Positions 34,641 to 47,432 of a DNA stretch of 64,000 bases are shown one piece after another. Location: NCBI GenBank assembly GCA_963675135.1, contig OY776131.1:34681381-34745380 (forward strand), written 5' to 3'. The stretch's first letter is position 1. Every line of letters starts with the position of its first letter. A model generated the notes under the pieces. It was not told where the DNA came from, did no database searches, and saw only the letters and a program-made list of their open reading frames with translations. The stretch is from Galeopsis tetrahit (lineage: Eukaryota; Streptophyta; Magnoliopsida; Lamiales; Lamiaceae). A program made the translations under genes and the position numbers.

Positions 34641-35600
34641 TGATTAGTCGGGATTATTGAATATTTTTGTGTTTTAATTGGATATTTTATGTGAATTAAT
34701 TTGCAATTTTAAAGTGTTTTCCCAACTTATAACTTTTTGGCTTTAAATTACCTTGATACCCTATTTTTTATTCTATTCAGGTAAAAAGACAAGCATGTTG
34801 TTGCTAGAAGAAATGAACCTTGCCAGAGGCCCAAATTCTAAGCCATGTCATAAATTCATGCATTTTTGGAAGAAAGCCTCAAAGCCCAAATAAAAAAGGA
34901 AGAAATGGGCTTTGTAAGTTGCTGGGCTGTGAGAAGTATTTTTTAGGGCTGAGAGAAGAACAAATGGGCCAAGAATTATGGTTTTGAAAGGTGGATGTAG
35001 ACATGCAATCGACATGCTGGACAATAGAGGAGAGAAGTCAAGGCATGAGAATTGGAGAGGAGTTGTTGGTCGTGTCATTGTAGAAGAGATGTTCATGTTT
35101 TTTACTTTGTTTTGATTTTTTTACCTTTTTCCTTCGATCTTTTTATTTGTGTTATTTCGTTAGTTATGCGTAGCTAAGTCCTTTACTCTAACCCGAGGAT
35201 GTGAAACCTTATTTTAATTATACCTGTTTAATTAAGTGATTTCCTATTTATCTTAATTCTTGTCTCGATTTCGTTGTTATTTTTTTAGATGTTATGCATG
35301 TTTTGATTTAGGAGTTTAATAAGCTTGATCACCCGATTTTATTCATTTATCGATTCTAGCTATTCCATAATTTATAATCCTTAATTGCTATAATATTGTG
35401 GGGATTGTAGTAACTATGACAGGACACCTTAGGGAATAATAACATCTAGGTTGTAAGAAACGAGTGTCTCGTATTCATAGTCTAGTTTATCCTATTGTTT
35501 TAGTTCTTGAATGTGTTTCTCGAGTTGAACCTTGAATACACGTTTTAGGGTTTAATAGGGATTAATAATAATATAGGAATAATATCTTTTTATTTTAGTC
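34641..35600. other. Unassigned AT-rich region
   Basis: No ORF with recognisable content on either strand. The run of GGGCC/GCCCA words around 34820-34990 and the motif GGTGTCCTGTCATAG on the minus strand hint at an old LTR or untranslated region, but I cannot assign it. Confidence 0.3.
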
Positions 35601-35803
35601 CATATCTTTGTGTATATCTCTTTGATATGGTTGTTGTATTTACCTTAATTATCTCTTTATAAATACTCTTATAAATAGTGAATATTCATTCCTATCACCT
35701 CATTTCATTAATGGTGATCACATACGTATTCTCACATGGTATCTGACTCATCGAAACCCTAAATCTCTCTCTCTAAAGCCTCACGCTATATTCCCTCTTC
35801 TTC

Positions 35804-36045
35804 ATGGCGCCGTCGGACGTCACTCCCCCTACAATCCCTCTCAACGTCTTGGTCCACCTCTTGACCATCAAGTTGTCTTCTTCCAACTATCTGCTTTGGC
35901 GCAATCAGATAGTCCCGGTACTGTCTAGCCATGATCTCATCTCTCATATTCATGGCACGACACCCGCTCCGGCAAAGTCGATCACTGGATGTGGTGATCG
36001 ACTCTAAACCCGGCCTATATCGCTTTGTTTGAGAAGGATCAAAAG
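35804..36045 (+). pseudogene. gag: Copia (Ale-like) gag N-terminus fragment
   Basis: Starts MAPSDVTPPTIPLNVLVHLL and continues SSSNYLLWRNQIVPVLSSHD, the well-known N-terminus of Gag from short copia elements. A frameshift near 35990 precedes NPAYIALFEKDQK. Upstream, TGGTATCTGACTC at about 35738 is a degraded PBS and TATAAATAC at about 35660 a possible LTR TATA box, so the tail of a 5' LTR probably ends near 35737 (start not found). The fragment is cut at 36045 by the hAT element. Confidence 0.7.
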
Positions 36046-37467
36046 TAGGGTTGTAAATCAATTCGATCAGCTCGCCGCTCAGCTCGGGCTCGACTCACCG
36101 GTGACTCGTTTGAGATCGTTCGCCTTCACGTTGAACCGAGCTTGAACACCATTTTGTGTCCGGTAGAAAATTCGAGTCGAGCTCGGACAACCCGTTGTTC
36201 GATTCGTCAAGCTCGTAAGTTTGTTCATTTTCCTAAGTTTCCTTTATTTTAATGGTGCATTTAAAGGATTTGGAGAATCAAACCGTCTTCAATTAATACT
36301 TAGATTGGAAAGTGGGAAGTTCATATGGAATAATGGAAATTGGAAACCAAAAGACGCATTGTTGCTATAAATTTGGGGTTAATTGTTTTACTAAACACAC
36401 TGCACTTACAAAACCTAGCTATCTGAATCTCATCTACTTCACATCGTATTTCTTTGAGTGAGTTTGAATCTGTCCATCAATATTTTTCAAGTTTCTTTCA
36501 TTTAGGTAATGCACACCAGGTGTTTGATAATATTCCTTGGATAATTTATTCATCTATTTTACTCCATATGATTATATCATTTACTAGTTGCTACTGTTAC
36601 CGTGTTACATTCATTGATTCATAAAAAGGTTTGATTATACATGTTCCATTTGTGAAATAAAGTTGTGTATATATAATAAAATAAGAAGAAACTTTAATTT
36701 GGTTACATCTGTTTGTTTTATCCATTCATTTTATTTACTTGCTCCATCTGTTCAATTTATTTTTTACATGTTCTACCATAATGTATTATTTATGATTTGT
36801 TTATAGTGGTGAATTGATCCCAAATAATGGATTCTTCTCTCAACAAGAAACAAAAATCAATAGTAATTGAAGACACGACAAAAGAAGCCACTACAAATGT
36901 TAAAATTCAAGGGAACAAAGAAACTGACGTTGTTGATCCAAATAAGAAAGAACGGAAAAGAAAATCAAAAGTTTGTTTGGAGTTCACAATTATTACGATG
37001 AATGATGGTAAGGAAAAAGCAAAGTGTAAATATTGTGGTACATTAATTTCTATCAATTCTCAAGGTTCAACCACTCAATTCCATCGACACTTAGAGAGTT
37101 GTTCAGTCCGTCTTGCCTCTACTAAGCAGCAAAGACTTCTGACTACTCAACCTTTAGGTCCAAGTGACTTTGGGGGTGGCTCAGGGGGCACAATTACTAC
37201 TTACAAGTATGACAAAGAAAAGGTACGAGAATGCTTAGCAAAAATGGTTATTGTGCATGAGTATTCATTTCGAATGTTGGAGCATGAATTTTTTGTTATG
37301 TTTTGAAAAACATTGAATACAAGGTTTGAGAAGATGTCATGTGTTACATTGAAAAGTGATTGCATGAAGGTATATGCTTTAGAAAAGAAGAAGCTAAAAG
37401 TCATATTTGAGAGTGTTGAAAGGTTTAGTTTAACCTCTGACTTGTGGACCTCTAATCAGAATATTGG
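36046..37467 (+). mobile_element. 5' part of an autonomous-type hAT element
   Basis: Begins TAGGGTTGTAAAT with subterminal GAGCTCG/GAGTCGAG repeats typical of hAT ends. The preceding 8 bp, ATCAAAAG (36038-36045), are the candidate TSD. 36046-36826 is leader without an ORF. The element is cut at 37467 by the LTR of element I, and its 3' half is not in the window. Confidence 0.7.
36827..37467 (+). pseudogene. hAT transposase N-terminal half (BED zinc finger)
   Basis: ATG 36827 (MDSSLNKKQKSIVIEDTTKE). Residues ~45-90 form a BED-type zinc finger (KCKYCGTLISINSQGSTTQF, then HRHLESC). Downstream is the usual hAT N-terminal region (EYSFRMLEHEFF ... KSDCMKVYALEKKKLK ... FSLTSDLWTSNQ). An in-frame TGA at 37304-37306 interrupts it. 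It is then truncated by the copia LTR at 37468, so the DDE catalytic core and dimerisation domain are missing. The BED finger binds the element's subterminal repeats. Confidence 0.82.
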
Positions 37468-39187
37468 TGTTGGGATATTCATCCTGCCCCTAATCTGATT
37501 AGAGTATAGAATTTTGGTGTTGCCAAAACTCATATCAGTAGAGTACAGGTTAGATCAATAGTTTGTAATCTAGAACTAAGTCACCTAAGTTGTGTTATAA
37601 AGCTTAGAAGTATTGAAGATGTTTAAGTCTAGTCTGAGGAATCAGTTGATTACTCATTTGTTTTATCACGCACTCGTTCAAGAGAAGAAGACTAAAGACT
37701 AGAAGACCCCTAGATCTGATTGGTGAAATCAGATCTAAAGGTTGATGTATACCTTATAGACTGAAAGTAACTATATAACAATGTGCAAGTGAAATCAGAA
37801 GTCTATTCAACAGATATGAGCTCGTCTGTATCTTGTCAAAGAAAGCCTCACATAGCATTAAAGCAAAGACTCATCTGAAGAATCAGATGACAATTAGTAT
37901 TTATGAATGAAACACCTTTACAAGTGTTAGTTCATTTATGTTAACTAAGTCAAAGGAAGAAGAGGCACAAAAAACAGAAGACAAAGAGAATGTCAGATTC
38001 GATCTGAATTGTTCAATCAGAAGACAAGACAGAAGTTCAACTAACTTGATGATGTGGACCAATGCTGTCTCGACAGCAAGTCTACGAAGTTGACTTGAAC
38101 TAGGTCACTCAGAGATTCGTCAGAACAGGTACAAGCATTAAATGCAGACTTACCTACTTTGGTAATGAAGTACAAGATTCACCTGCAACTAACTATTCAA
38201 GGACGATCTCGGACCATACTTGGAAGATTTATTTGCAATGGCTAGTTCTCACCAACGGCTAGTTCGAAGCCCAAATCCTCTATAAATACATCACTCGTTC
38301 TTTGGAACAAGGTACCGGAAACCCTACAAGCAAGAACTCTCATATTCAGCTGATATCAAGAACAACCAGTTTTCAAGAAACATTCTAAGTGTCGAGTTCT
38401 TTAGAGCCTGCAAAGTATTCAATCCTTAGTATTCTAAGTTTCCGATCCTAAGCCTGCATAAAGAATCATATCTTTAGTGCTTAGAATTATTTGGTTATAC
38501 ACGCATCTTTACATTTCGAAAGAAACCATTGTAAAGGTTGTTTGTTACCTAACCAACAAGCAAATCCGTGGCCTCAGATAGATGTTGAGGTTCTCGATCG
38601 AAAGTCTTCTCTTGGGACTCTAAACTTAGCAAGATAGTGAATTTCACTATTGAGATAGTGAGATTGGACGTAGGATATTGAGATCCGAACCACTATAAAT
38701 ACTTGTGTTTTTATAGCTTTATTTATCATTCAGAATTATTCATTCATACTGCATATATCTTGATACATACATATTTTGATAAATAACATTGTTTTTAAAA
38801 GAGTCAAAATCCACTAAGTGTTGTTTTATAAATCAGCAGATATCTTTATCAGCTGATATCATTCATATTGTTTTAAAGTCATTCTTTAAAAGGTTTTCAT
38901 ATCAACCCATGAGTCTAAACATTTAGGGCCTACACAATTTCGCACCTATAGCTTTTGAGATAGCTTTCGAACTGACTAGCTAAATTCAGCAGTCAGTAAG
39001 GTTGTTATCTTAATCTACTATATTACACTTCCGCACTCTGAAGATCAGATCATCTTATTTGCATTTAGACGACTGAGTATATAACTCTTTTGTTGTCTCA
39101 TCTGATCTATATTACGAAAAAATTTTAAACATCCACACAGCCTATTCACCCCCCTAGACTGTGATCATACTCGTTTTGGGACCAAAG
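37468..39187 (+). repeat. 5' LTR of element I (copy 1, complete)
   Basis: Starts TGTTGGGATATTCATCCTGC and ends TTTTGGGACCAAAG; the usual ACA end is changed to AAG. TATA box CTATAAATAC at about 38279-38288. Copies 2 (42456-44164) and 3 (47433-49141) lack the first 11 bp. Confidence 0.88.
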
Positions 39188-39189
39188 AG

Positions 39190-39201
39190 TAGTATCAGAG
39201 C
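39190..39201 (+). promoter_or_regulatory. Primer-binding site of element I (one mismatch)
   Basis: TAGTATCAGAGC, initiator tRNA-Met complement with G-to-A at position 2; repeated at +4977 and +9954. Confidence 0.85.
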
Positions 39202-39326
39202 AGTGGTTCTAACGAGTTGTTGATTCTGTTACTTAACTTCTTAAGGAAGAAGTTCTTGTAGCTCTCTTGAACAGTTCTTGATTTCGAAAAACCTCATTTT
39301 TCATAAAACTCATACATATATTCATT

Positions 39327-40824
39327 ATGGGTGGAGACTCTCACACATGTAAACTACCTAAATTTTCAGTTGAAGAATATGATCTATGGAAAGGCAGAAT
39401 GGAGGTTGCTTTTAATCAGATTCATGATCTGATGTTGGACGTGATCTCAGATGGACCCATCACCGTGATGGCTCCGAATACAGCCACTGAAAACCCTGAA
39501 GTTCCAGTTGGTCAGCTAGTGCCAAAAGATAGAGTTGATTTCACTCCTGATGAAGCAAAACATCACAACCTTGATTGAATAGCTAATAACATGATTTTAA
39601 CCTCTGTATCTAATGAGTATGCTGGTAAAATTATTCGTCTAAAGACTGCTAAAGAAATGTGGGATACATTAGCTATCATGTGCGAAGGCACAAAGCAGAT
39701 TAAGGAAAATAAGCTCATTACAGCAGTACAGAAGTTTGATAACTTCAAGATATTGCCTGGTGAGACTATTGACCAAATGGACAATAAATTTACTAGAATT
39801 CTCAATGAGATCACAGACTTAGGGAATTCTCAATGAGATCACAGACTTAGGTAAGACATACTTGAAAAGCAAAATCAATGCTAAAGTATTGTATGCTTTA
39901 CCTAAGATATGGCAAACGAAAGTTTGGATCATTAAAGAAAACAGAGATTTCAAAAATTGGTCTATTCAAATATTGTTTCAAACTCTTAAGGCTCACGAAT
40001 ATGATGTTGATAGAGCACAAGAGATAGGTGATGAACAGGTGTCAACCTCTTCTTCTAAAGTTGTTGCATTTAGAGCTTCAGCTGCCACCAAAGGTTCTAG
40101 TCGATTTGGAAAGGAACCTAAAGTTAGAGAAGAGACGACCTATATCCCATCAGACCTGAGTTTGCAAGAACAAATGACATTGATGATGAAGAGATTTGAT
40201 AAGCTTCAATCTCAACATGGTAAATACAAAAACTTCTATAAGAGTTATAAAGATAAAAGATCATCTACCCATGAAGGAGGCTCATCATCTTCATATAAGT
40301 CCAAGGACCGATCAGAACACACTCCAGAGCGTAGAAGGGAAGAACCTAGTTCTTCCAGACGAGAAGAGTCATCTGATCGAAGAGGGAGTAGCAAAAGAGA
40401 TGTTACCCCTAGTCGCAACTCTAGGGATGGTAAGGATCTTTGTTTTACTTGGAATAAACCTGGTCACTTCAGTGTTGATTGTCCAAATCTAAGTCCTAAG
40501 GAGCGAGAAGCGCTCAGAGCTCGAAGAGGGAGGAGATTCGCCTCCAGACGAAAAGCTATGATGGCATACAAAGAATGTAGTAGTTCAGATGATGATCTAC
40601 CTTCTTCAGATGAATTTGGCTTTCTCTCTGATGACGATGAAACTCTCATTGATGATCATTGCCTGATGGCAAGAGAAGAAAAAGAGGTAAACTTGAAAAC
40701 GGTTTCCATTCATTCCTCTTATTCACACACAGATGGGTCCGACGCATCTACTACCGATTCAAAGGATCACCTTCAGTTCACTTGTGAACAATTGAAGATT
40801 GATCTTAGACTGGCTACAACAACA
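39327..40824 (+). pseudogene. gag: gag of element I, copy 1, N-terminal part
   Basis: MGGDSHTCKLPKFSVEEYD start; copia Gag domain; basic serine-rich linker; zinc knuckle; acidic tail. Lesions shared by all three copies: TGA at 39576-39578 and a direct duplication of ~26 bp (AATTCTCAATGAGATCACAG...) near 39797-39852 that shifts frame. Private to copy 1: the knuckle reads CFTWNKPGHFSVDC, losing the second Cys. The coding text stops at the J insertion (TSD CAACA, 40820-40824). The protein once packaged RNA; none of the copies can be functional. Confidence 0.88.
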
Positions 40825-41675
40825 TGTTAGAAGAAATTGCACCGTAGATGGCTAAAATCACTTTTTAGAAAATGAAGAATCGAGGCTTGTGTAAACACAA
40901 TTTCCTTAAAACAATATTCGTCCTTCACTCTCGGTGCTAGTGACTATTATGACGTTTGTTTCCCAGGATACAACGATTAGATAGCAACAATACTAGCACA
41001 ATTATTTTGCTTACGGCGAACCGAGAAATTGCCCGGAATATATCACCGGAGTGCCAAAGGAACGAGATAAAAATGAATGCAAAATAGCGTAGCAATTACC
41101 GGAAAATGTTTGTATCTCTTTCCAATCTTGTTTTCGTGTGTTTCTCGTTATTTTCGGGGCTGATGGGTTGCAACTACTTATATAGCCAACCCAAATGAAA
41201 ATGAAACTGCTGTGAATTTATTGAGGCACTAATGCCTTTGACAAAAACTGTCGCAGGACCAAAACTGCCAAAATAAATTCAAGTTTAATGATAATTCAAG
41301 CTGGACCAAAACTGTCACAGCACTATCTTTGTAACTTTCAATTTTAATGCACGTAACCTTCAGCCTTTTTAAATTCAAACGAAACTGTCCGATTTTTAAT
41401 TTATTTCGACAATTTCGATTTTGATTTATTTCGACGGTTTCGAGCAAGAAAATTCGAGGTAAAATTAGCTTGTCCGTCCGCTACCAAATCGGTGCGACAT
41501 TCGTGCAATATTTACGAGCTATATTTTCCAATATAGGATAAAAACCACTTTGTTTTTTCCTACTCAAATTTTAGTTACAACAATTGTTTGAAAAATCATT
41601 TCGCATTCATTCCAACTCCAAAATGGGCGAATGAGATATCGAGTCGAAGCTCACTTCGAAGCACATTTTCCAACA
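40825..41675 (-). repeat. 3' LTR of element J (copy 1)
   Basis: 851 bp; on the minus strand TGTTGGAAAATGTGCTTCGA to GCAATTTCTTCTAACA. The J TSD is CAACA (40820-40824) against CAGCA (54660-54664), one mismatch. It pairs with the 5' LTR at 53829-54659, differing by roughly 25 substitutions plus small indels by eye. Minus-strand TATATAAG about 41176-41183. Confidence 0.88.
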
Positions 41676-42455
41676 ACACCCCACATGAATGGAAATTAAT
41701 ACAAACACCAAAATATTTTTGTGATATAAATCGACGTTAGAAACTTGCATAGGATAGGTAGGTGTCACCCTTTGAACCTTCCCTTGTGAAAGCACACTTA
41801 CTTTACTAGTTAGGCAGTAGACGCGATGTCTTTGAACTATCAACTGTACGTAAATGATAATGCACTCCACTGAAGTTCTTTCTAACAACTCTCAGTTCTC
41901 ATGGTTATGTTCGTTTTGGCCATGAACATCCGCCTGGTTCTGCAAGAGTGTTTAGGAATATGCCTTACAATATTCCCTTCGAAGCGGCCCCACTTCTCTC
42001 TTACATAGGTGATCCTTGCAAGAATTTCTCTCAAATTCTTCTTGAATCATTAATAGCCACTTTGCTAATCCTCATACTATATCACTGTAGCATCTTTAGG
42101 CAATGGACTTTTAGGGTTTTAATTATCCCCACATGACAGTGATTTACGATTTAGACAATTAGGTTGTCCTTTTGAACCTAGTTCTTGGGATCTCCAGTCA
42201 TTTAGGTAAGGTTTTCCTTCATCTCAACTCATCTTCTCTAAGGCTTTTTAGTCTCATTCCTTTTAATGATGCCATAACTAACTCTCGATATAACCCTTTG
42301 GTTAATGAATCTGCAATATTATCCTTAGACCTCACGTAGTCTATTCAGATAACTCCAGTGGAGAGTAGTTGTCTAATGGTATTACGTCTACGACAAATAT
42401 GTCTAGACTTACCAGTGTACAAATTGTTGTGTGCCCTCCAAATTAAATTTGAGGG
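41676..42455 (-). pseudogene. Element J RNase H tail and 3' UTR (copy 1)
   Basis: On the minus strand, 42445-42180 reads a copia RNase H end (SRHICRRRNTIRQLL, DYVRSKDNIADSLTKGL) with stops, then 3' UTR and a GTGGGGTGT purine-rich stretch directly before the LTR, serving as PPT. The RT domain that should precede RNase H is absent. Confidence 0.78.
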
Positions 42456-44303
42456 TCATCCTGCCCCTAATCTGATTAGAGTATAGAATTTTGGTGTTGC
42501 CAAAACTCATATCAGTAGAGTACAGGTTAGATCAATAGTTTGTAATCTAGAACTAAGTCACCTAAGTTGTGTTATAAAGCTTAGTAGTATTGAAGATGTT
42601 TAAGTCTAGTCTGAGGAATCAGTTGATTACTCATATGTTTTATCACGCACTCGCTCAAGAGAAGAAGACTAAAGACTAGAAGACCCCTAGATCTCATTGG
42701 TGAAATCAGATCTAAAGGTTGATGTATACCTTATAGACTGAAAGTAACTATATAACAATGTGCAAGTGAAATCAGAAGTCTATTCAACAGATATGAGCTC
42801 GTCTGTATCTTGTCAAAGAAAACCTCACATAGCATTAAAGCTAAGACTCATCTGAAAAATCAGATGACAGTTAGTATTTATGAATGAAACACCTTTACAA
42901 GTGTTAGTTCATATATGTTAACTAAGTCAAAGGAAGAAGAGGCACAAAAAACAGAAGACAAAGAGAATGTCAGATTCGATCTGAATTGTTCAATCAGAAG
43001 ATAAGACAGAAGTTCAACTAACTTGATGATGTGGACCAATGCTGTCTCGACAGCAAGTCTACGAAGTTGACTTGAACTAGGTCACTCAGAGATTCGTCAG
43101 AACAGGTACAAGCATTAAATGCAGACTTACCTACTTTGGTAATGAAGTACAAGATTCACCTGCAACTAACTATTCAAGGACGATCTCGGACCATACTTGG
43201 AAGATTTATTTGCAATGGCTAGTTCTCACCAACGGCTAGTTCGAAGCCCAAATCCTCTATAAATACATCACTCGTTCTTTGGAACAAGGTACCGGAAACC
43301 CTACAAGCAAGAACTCTCATATTCAGCTGATATCAAGAACAACCAGTTTTCAAGAAACATTCTAAGTGTCGAGTTCTTTAGAGCCTGCAAAGTATTCAAT
43401 CCTTAGTATTCTAAGTTTCCGATCCTAAGCCTGCATAAAGAATCATATCTTTAGTGCTTAGAATTATTTGGTTATACACGCATCTTTACATTTCGAAAGA
43501 AACCATTGTAAAGGTTGTTTGTTACCTAACCAACAAGCAAATTCGTGGCCTCAGATAGATGTTGAGGTTCTCGATCGAAAGTCTTCTCTTGGGACTCTAA
43601 ACTTAGCAAGATAGTGAATTTCACTATTGAGATAGTGAGATTGGACGTAGGATATTGAGATCCGAACCACTATAAATACTTGTGTTTTTATAGCTTTATT
43701 TATCATTCAGAATTATTCATTCATACTGCATATATCTTGATACATACATATTTTGATAAATAACATTGTTTTTAAAAGAGTCAAAATCCACTAAGTGTTG
43801 TTTTATAAATCAGCAGATATCTTTATCAGCTGATATCATTCATATTGTTTTAAAGTCATTCTTTAAAAGGTTTTCATATCAACCCATGAGTCTAAACATT
43901 TAGGGCCTACACAATTTCGCACCTATAGCTTTTGAGATAGCTTTCGAACTGACCAGCTAAATTCAGCAGTCAGTAAGGTTGTTATCTTAATCTACTATAT
44001 TACACTTCCGCACTCTGAAGATCAGATCATCTTATTTGCATTTAGACGACTGAGTATATAACTCTTTTGTTGTCTCATCTGATCTATATTACGAATTTTT
44101 TTTAAACATCCACACAGCCTATTCACCCCCCTAGACTGTGATCATACTCGTTTTGGGACCAAAGAGTAGTATCAGAGCAGTGGTTCTAACGAGTTGTTGA
44201 TTCTGTTACTTAACTTCTTAAGGAAGAAGTTCTTGTAGCTCTCTTGAACAGTTCTTGATTTCGAAAAACCTCATTTTTCATAAAACTCATACATATATTC
44301 ATT

Positions 44304-45801
44304 ATGGGTGGAGACTCTCACACAAGTAAACTGCCTAAATTTTCAGTTGAAGAATATGATCTATGGAAAGGCAGAATGGAGGTTGCTTTTAATCAGATTC
44401 ATGATCTGATGTTGGACGTGATCTCAGATGGACCCATCACCGTGATGGCTCCGAATACAGCCACTGAAAACCCTGAAGTTCCAGTTGGTCAGCTAGTGCC
44501 AAAAGATAGAGTTGATTTCACTCCTGATGAAGCAAAACATCACAACCTTGATTGAATAGCTAATAACATGATTTTAACCTCTGTATCTAATGAGTATGCT
44601 GGTAAAATTATTCGTCTAAAGACTGCTAAAGAAATGTGGGATACATTAGCTATCATGTGCGAAGGCACAAAGCAGATTAAGGAAAATAAGCTCATTACAG
44701 CAGTACAGAAGTTTGATAACTTCAAGATATTGCCTGGTGAGACTATTGACCAAATGGACAATAAATTTACTAGAATTCTCAATGAGATCACAGACTTAGG
44801 GAATTCTCAATGAGATCACATACTTAGGTAAGACATACTTGCAAAGCAAAATCAATGCTAAAGTATTGTATGCTTTACCTAAGATTTGGCAAACGAAAGT
44901 TTGGATCATTAAAGAAAACAGAGATTTCAAAAATTGGTCTATTCAAATATTGTTTCAAACTCTTAAGGCTCACGAATATGATGTTGATAGAGCACAAGAG
45001 ACAGGTGATGAACAGGTGTCAACCTCTTCTTCTAAAGTTGTTGCATTTAGAGCTTCAGTTGCCACCAAAGGTTCTAGTCGATTTGGAAAGGAACCTAAAG
45101 TGAGAGAAGAGACGACCTATATCCCATCAGACCTGAGTTTGCAAGAACAAATGACATTGATGATGAAGAGATTTGATAAGCTTCAATCTCAACATGGTAA
45201 ATACAAAAACTTCTATAAGAGTTATAAAGATAAAAGATCATCTACCCATGAAGGAGGCTCATCATCTTCATATAAGTCCAAGGACCGATCAGAACACACT
45301 CCAGAGCGTAGAAGGGAAGAACCTAGTTCTTCGAGACGAGAAGAGTCATCTGATCGAAGAGGGAGTAGCAAAAGAGATGTTACCCCTAGTCGCAACTCTA
45401 GGGATGGTAAGGATCTTTGTTTTACTTGCAATAAACCTGGTCACTTCAGTGTTGATTGTCCAAATCTAAGTCCTAAGGAGCGAGAAGCGCTCAGAGCTCG
45501 AAGAGAGAGGAGATTCGCCTCCAGACGGAAAGCTATGATGGCATACAAAGAAAGTAGTAGTTCAGATGACGATCTACCTTCTTCAGATGAATTTGGCTTT
45601 CTCTCTGATGACGATGAAACTCTCATTGATGATCATTGCTTGATGGCAAGAGAAGAAAAAGAGGTAAACTTGAAAACGGTTTCCATTCATTCCTCTTATT
45701 CACTCACAGATGAGTCCGACGCATCTACTACCGATTCAAAGGATCACCTTCAGTTCACTTGTGAACAATTGAAGATTGATCTTAGACTGGCTACAACAAC
45801 A
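44304..45801 (+). pseudogene. gag: gag of element I, copy 2
   Basis: As copy 1, with an intact CCHC knuckle. The ORF after the frameshift, 44839-45807, runs into the J LTR. Same internal TGA (44553-44555) and ~26-bp duplication as copy 1. Confidence 0.88.
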
Positions 45802-46652
45802 TGTTAGAAGAAATTGCACCGTAGATGGCTAAAATCACTTTTTAGAAAATGAAGAATCGAGGCTTGTGTAAACACAATTTCCTTAAAACAATATTCGTCC
45901 TTCACTCTCGGTGCTAGTGACTATTATGACGTTTGTTTCCCAGGATACAACGATTAGATAGCAACAATACTAGCACAATTATTTTGCTTACGGCGAACCG
46001 AGAAATTGCCCGGAATATATCACCGGAGTGCCAAAGGAACGAGATAAAAATGAATGCAAAATAGCGTAGCAATTACCGGAAAATGTTTGTATCTCTTTCC
46101 AATCTTGTTTTCGTGTGTTTCTCGTTATTTTCGGGGCTGATGGGTTGCAACTACTTATATAGCCAACCCAAATGAAAATGAAACTGCTGTGAATTTATTG
46201 AGGCACTAATGCCTTTGACAAAAACTGTCGCAGGACCAAAACTGCCAAAATAAATTCAAGTTTAATGATAATTCAAGCTGGACCAAAACTGTCACAGCAC
46301 TATCTTTGTAACTTTCAATTTTAATGCACGTAACCTTCAGCCTTTTTAAATTCAAACGAAACTGTCCGATTTTTAATTTATTTCGACAATTTCGATTTTG
46401 ATTTATTTCGACGGTTTCGAGCAAGAAAATTCGACGTAAAATTAGCTTGTCCGTCCGCTACCAAATCGGTGCGACATTCGTGCAATATTTACGAGCTATA
46501 TTTTCCAATATAGGATAAAAACCACTTTGTTTTTTCCTACTCAAATTTTAGTTACAACAATTGTTTGAAAAATCATTTCGCATTCATTCCAACTCCAAAA
46601 TGGGCGAATGAGATATCGAGTCGAAGCTCACTTCGAAGCACATTTTCCAACA
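45802..46652 (-). repeat. 3' LTR of element J (copy 2)
   Basis: Second copy of the 851-bp LTR, almost identical to copy 1. Confidence 0.9.
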
Positions 46653-47432
46653 ACACCCCACATGAATGGAAATTAATACAAACACCAAAATATTTTTGTG
46701 ATATAAATCGACGTTAGAAACTTGCATAGGATAGGTAGGTGTCACCCTTTGAACCTTCCCTTGTGAAAGCACACTTACTTTACTAGTTAGGCAGTAGACG
46801 CGATGTCTTTGAACTATCAACTGTACGTAAATGATAATGCACTCCACTGAAGTTCTTTCTAACAACTCTCAGTTCTCATGGTTATGTTCGTTTTGGCCAT
46901 GAACATCCGCCTGGTTCTGCAAGAGTGTTTAGGAATATGCCTTACAATATTCCCTTCGAAGCGGCCCCACTTCTCTCTTACATAGGTGATCCTTGCAAGA
47001 ATTTCTCTCAAATTCTTCTTGAATCATTAATAGCCACTTTGCTAATCCTCATACTATATCACTGTAGCATCTTTAGGCAATGGACTTTTAGGGTTTTAAT
47101 TATCCCCACATGACAGTGATTTACGATTTAGACAATTAGGTTGTCCTTTTGAACCTAGTTCTTGGGATCTCCAGTCATTTAGGTAAGGTTTTCCTTCATC
47201 TCAACTCATCTTCTCTAAGGCTTTTTAGTCTCATTCCTTTTAATGATGCCATAACTAACTCTCGATATAACCCTTTGGTTAATGAATCTGCAATATTATC
47301 CTTAGACCTCACGTAGTCTATTCAGATAACTCCAGTGGAGAGTAGTTGTCTAATGGTATTACGTCTACGACAAATATGTCTAGACTTACCAGTGTACAAA
47401 TTGTTGTGTGCCCTCCAAATTAAATTTGAGGG
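46653..47432 (-). pseudogene. Element J RNase H tail (copy 2)
   Basis: Duplicate of 41676-42455, with the same stops. Confidence 0.78.

Larger units (their letters stand above)
37479..42455 (+). repeat. 4977-bp tandem unit, copy 1
   Basis: Runs from TCATCCTGCCCC in I's LTR to TTTGAGGG in J. Copy-specific variants include TGG for the second zinc-knuckle Cys codon (40448-40450) and CATG/CAAG-type differences from copies 2 and 3 in gag. Confidence 0.93.
42456..47432 (+). repeat. 4977-bp tandem unit, copy 2
   Basis: Same length as copy 1. Contains I LTR (42456-44164), gag (44304-45801), J LTR (45802-46652) and J RNase H tail (46653-47432). Gag carries the shared TGA and duplication but keeps the knuckle CFTCNKPGHFSVDC. 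It shares many variants with copy 3 against copy 1. Confidence 0.93.

Noticed and set aside
41607..41888. 93-codon minus ORF repeated at +4977
   Set aside because: Crosses from the J LTR into the 3' UTR; repetition reflects the tandem copies, not selection.
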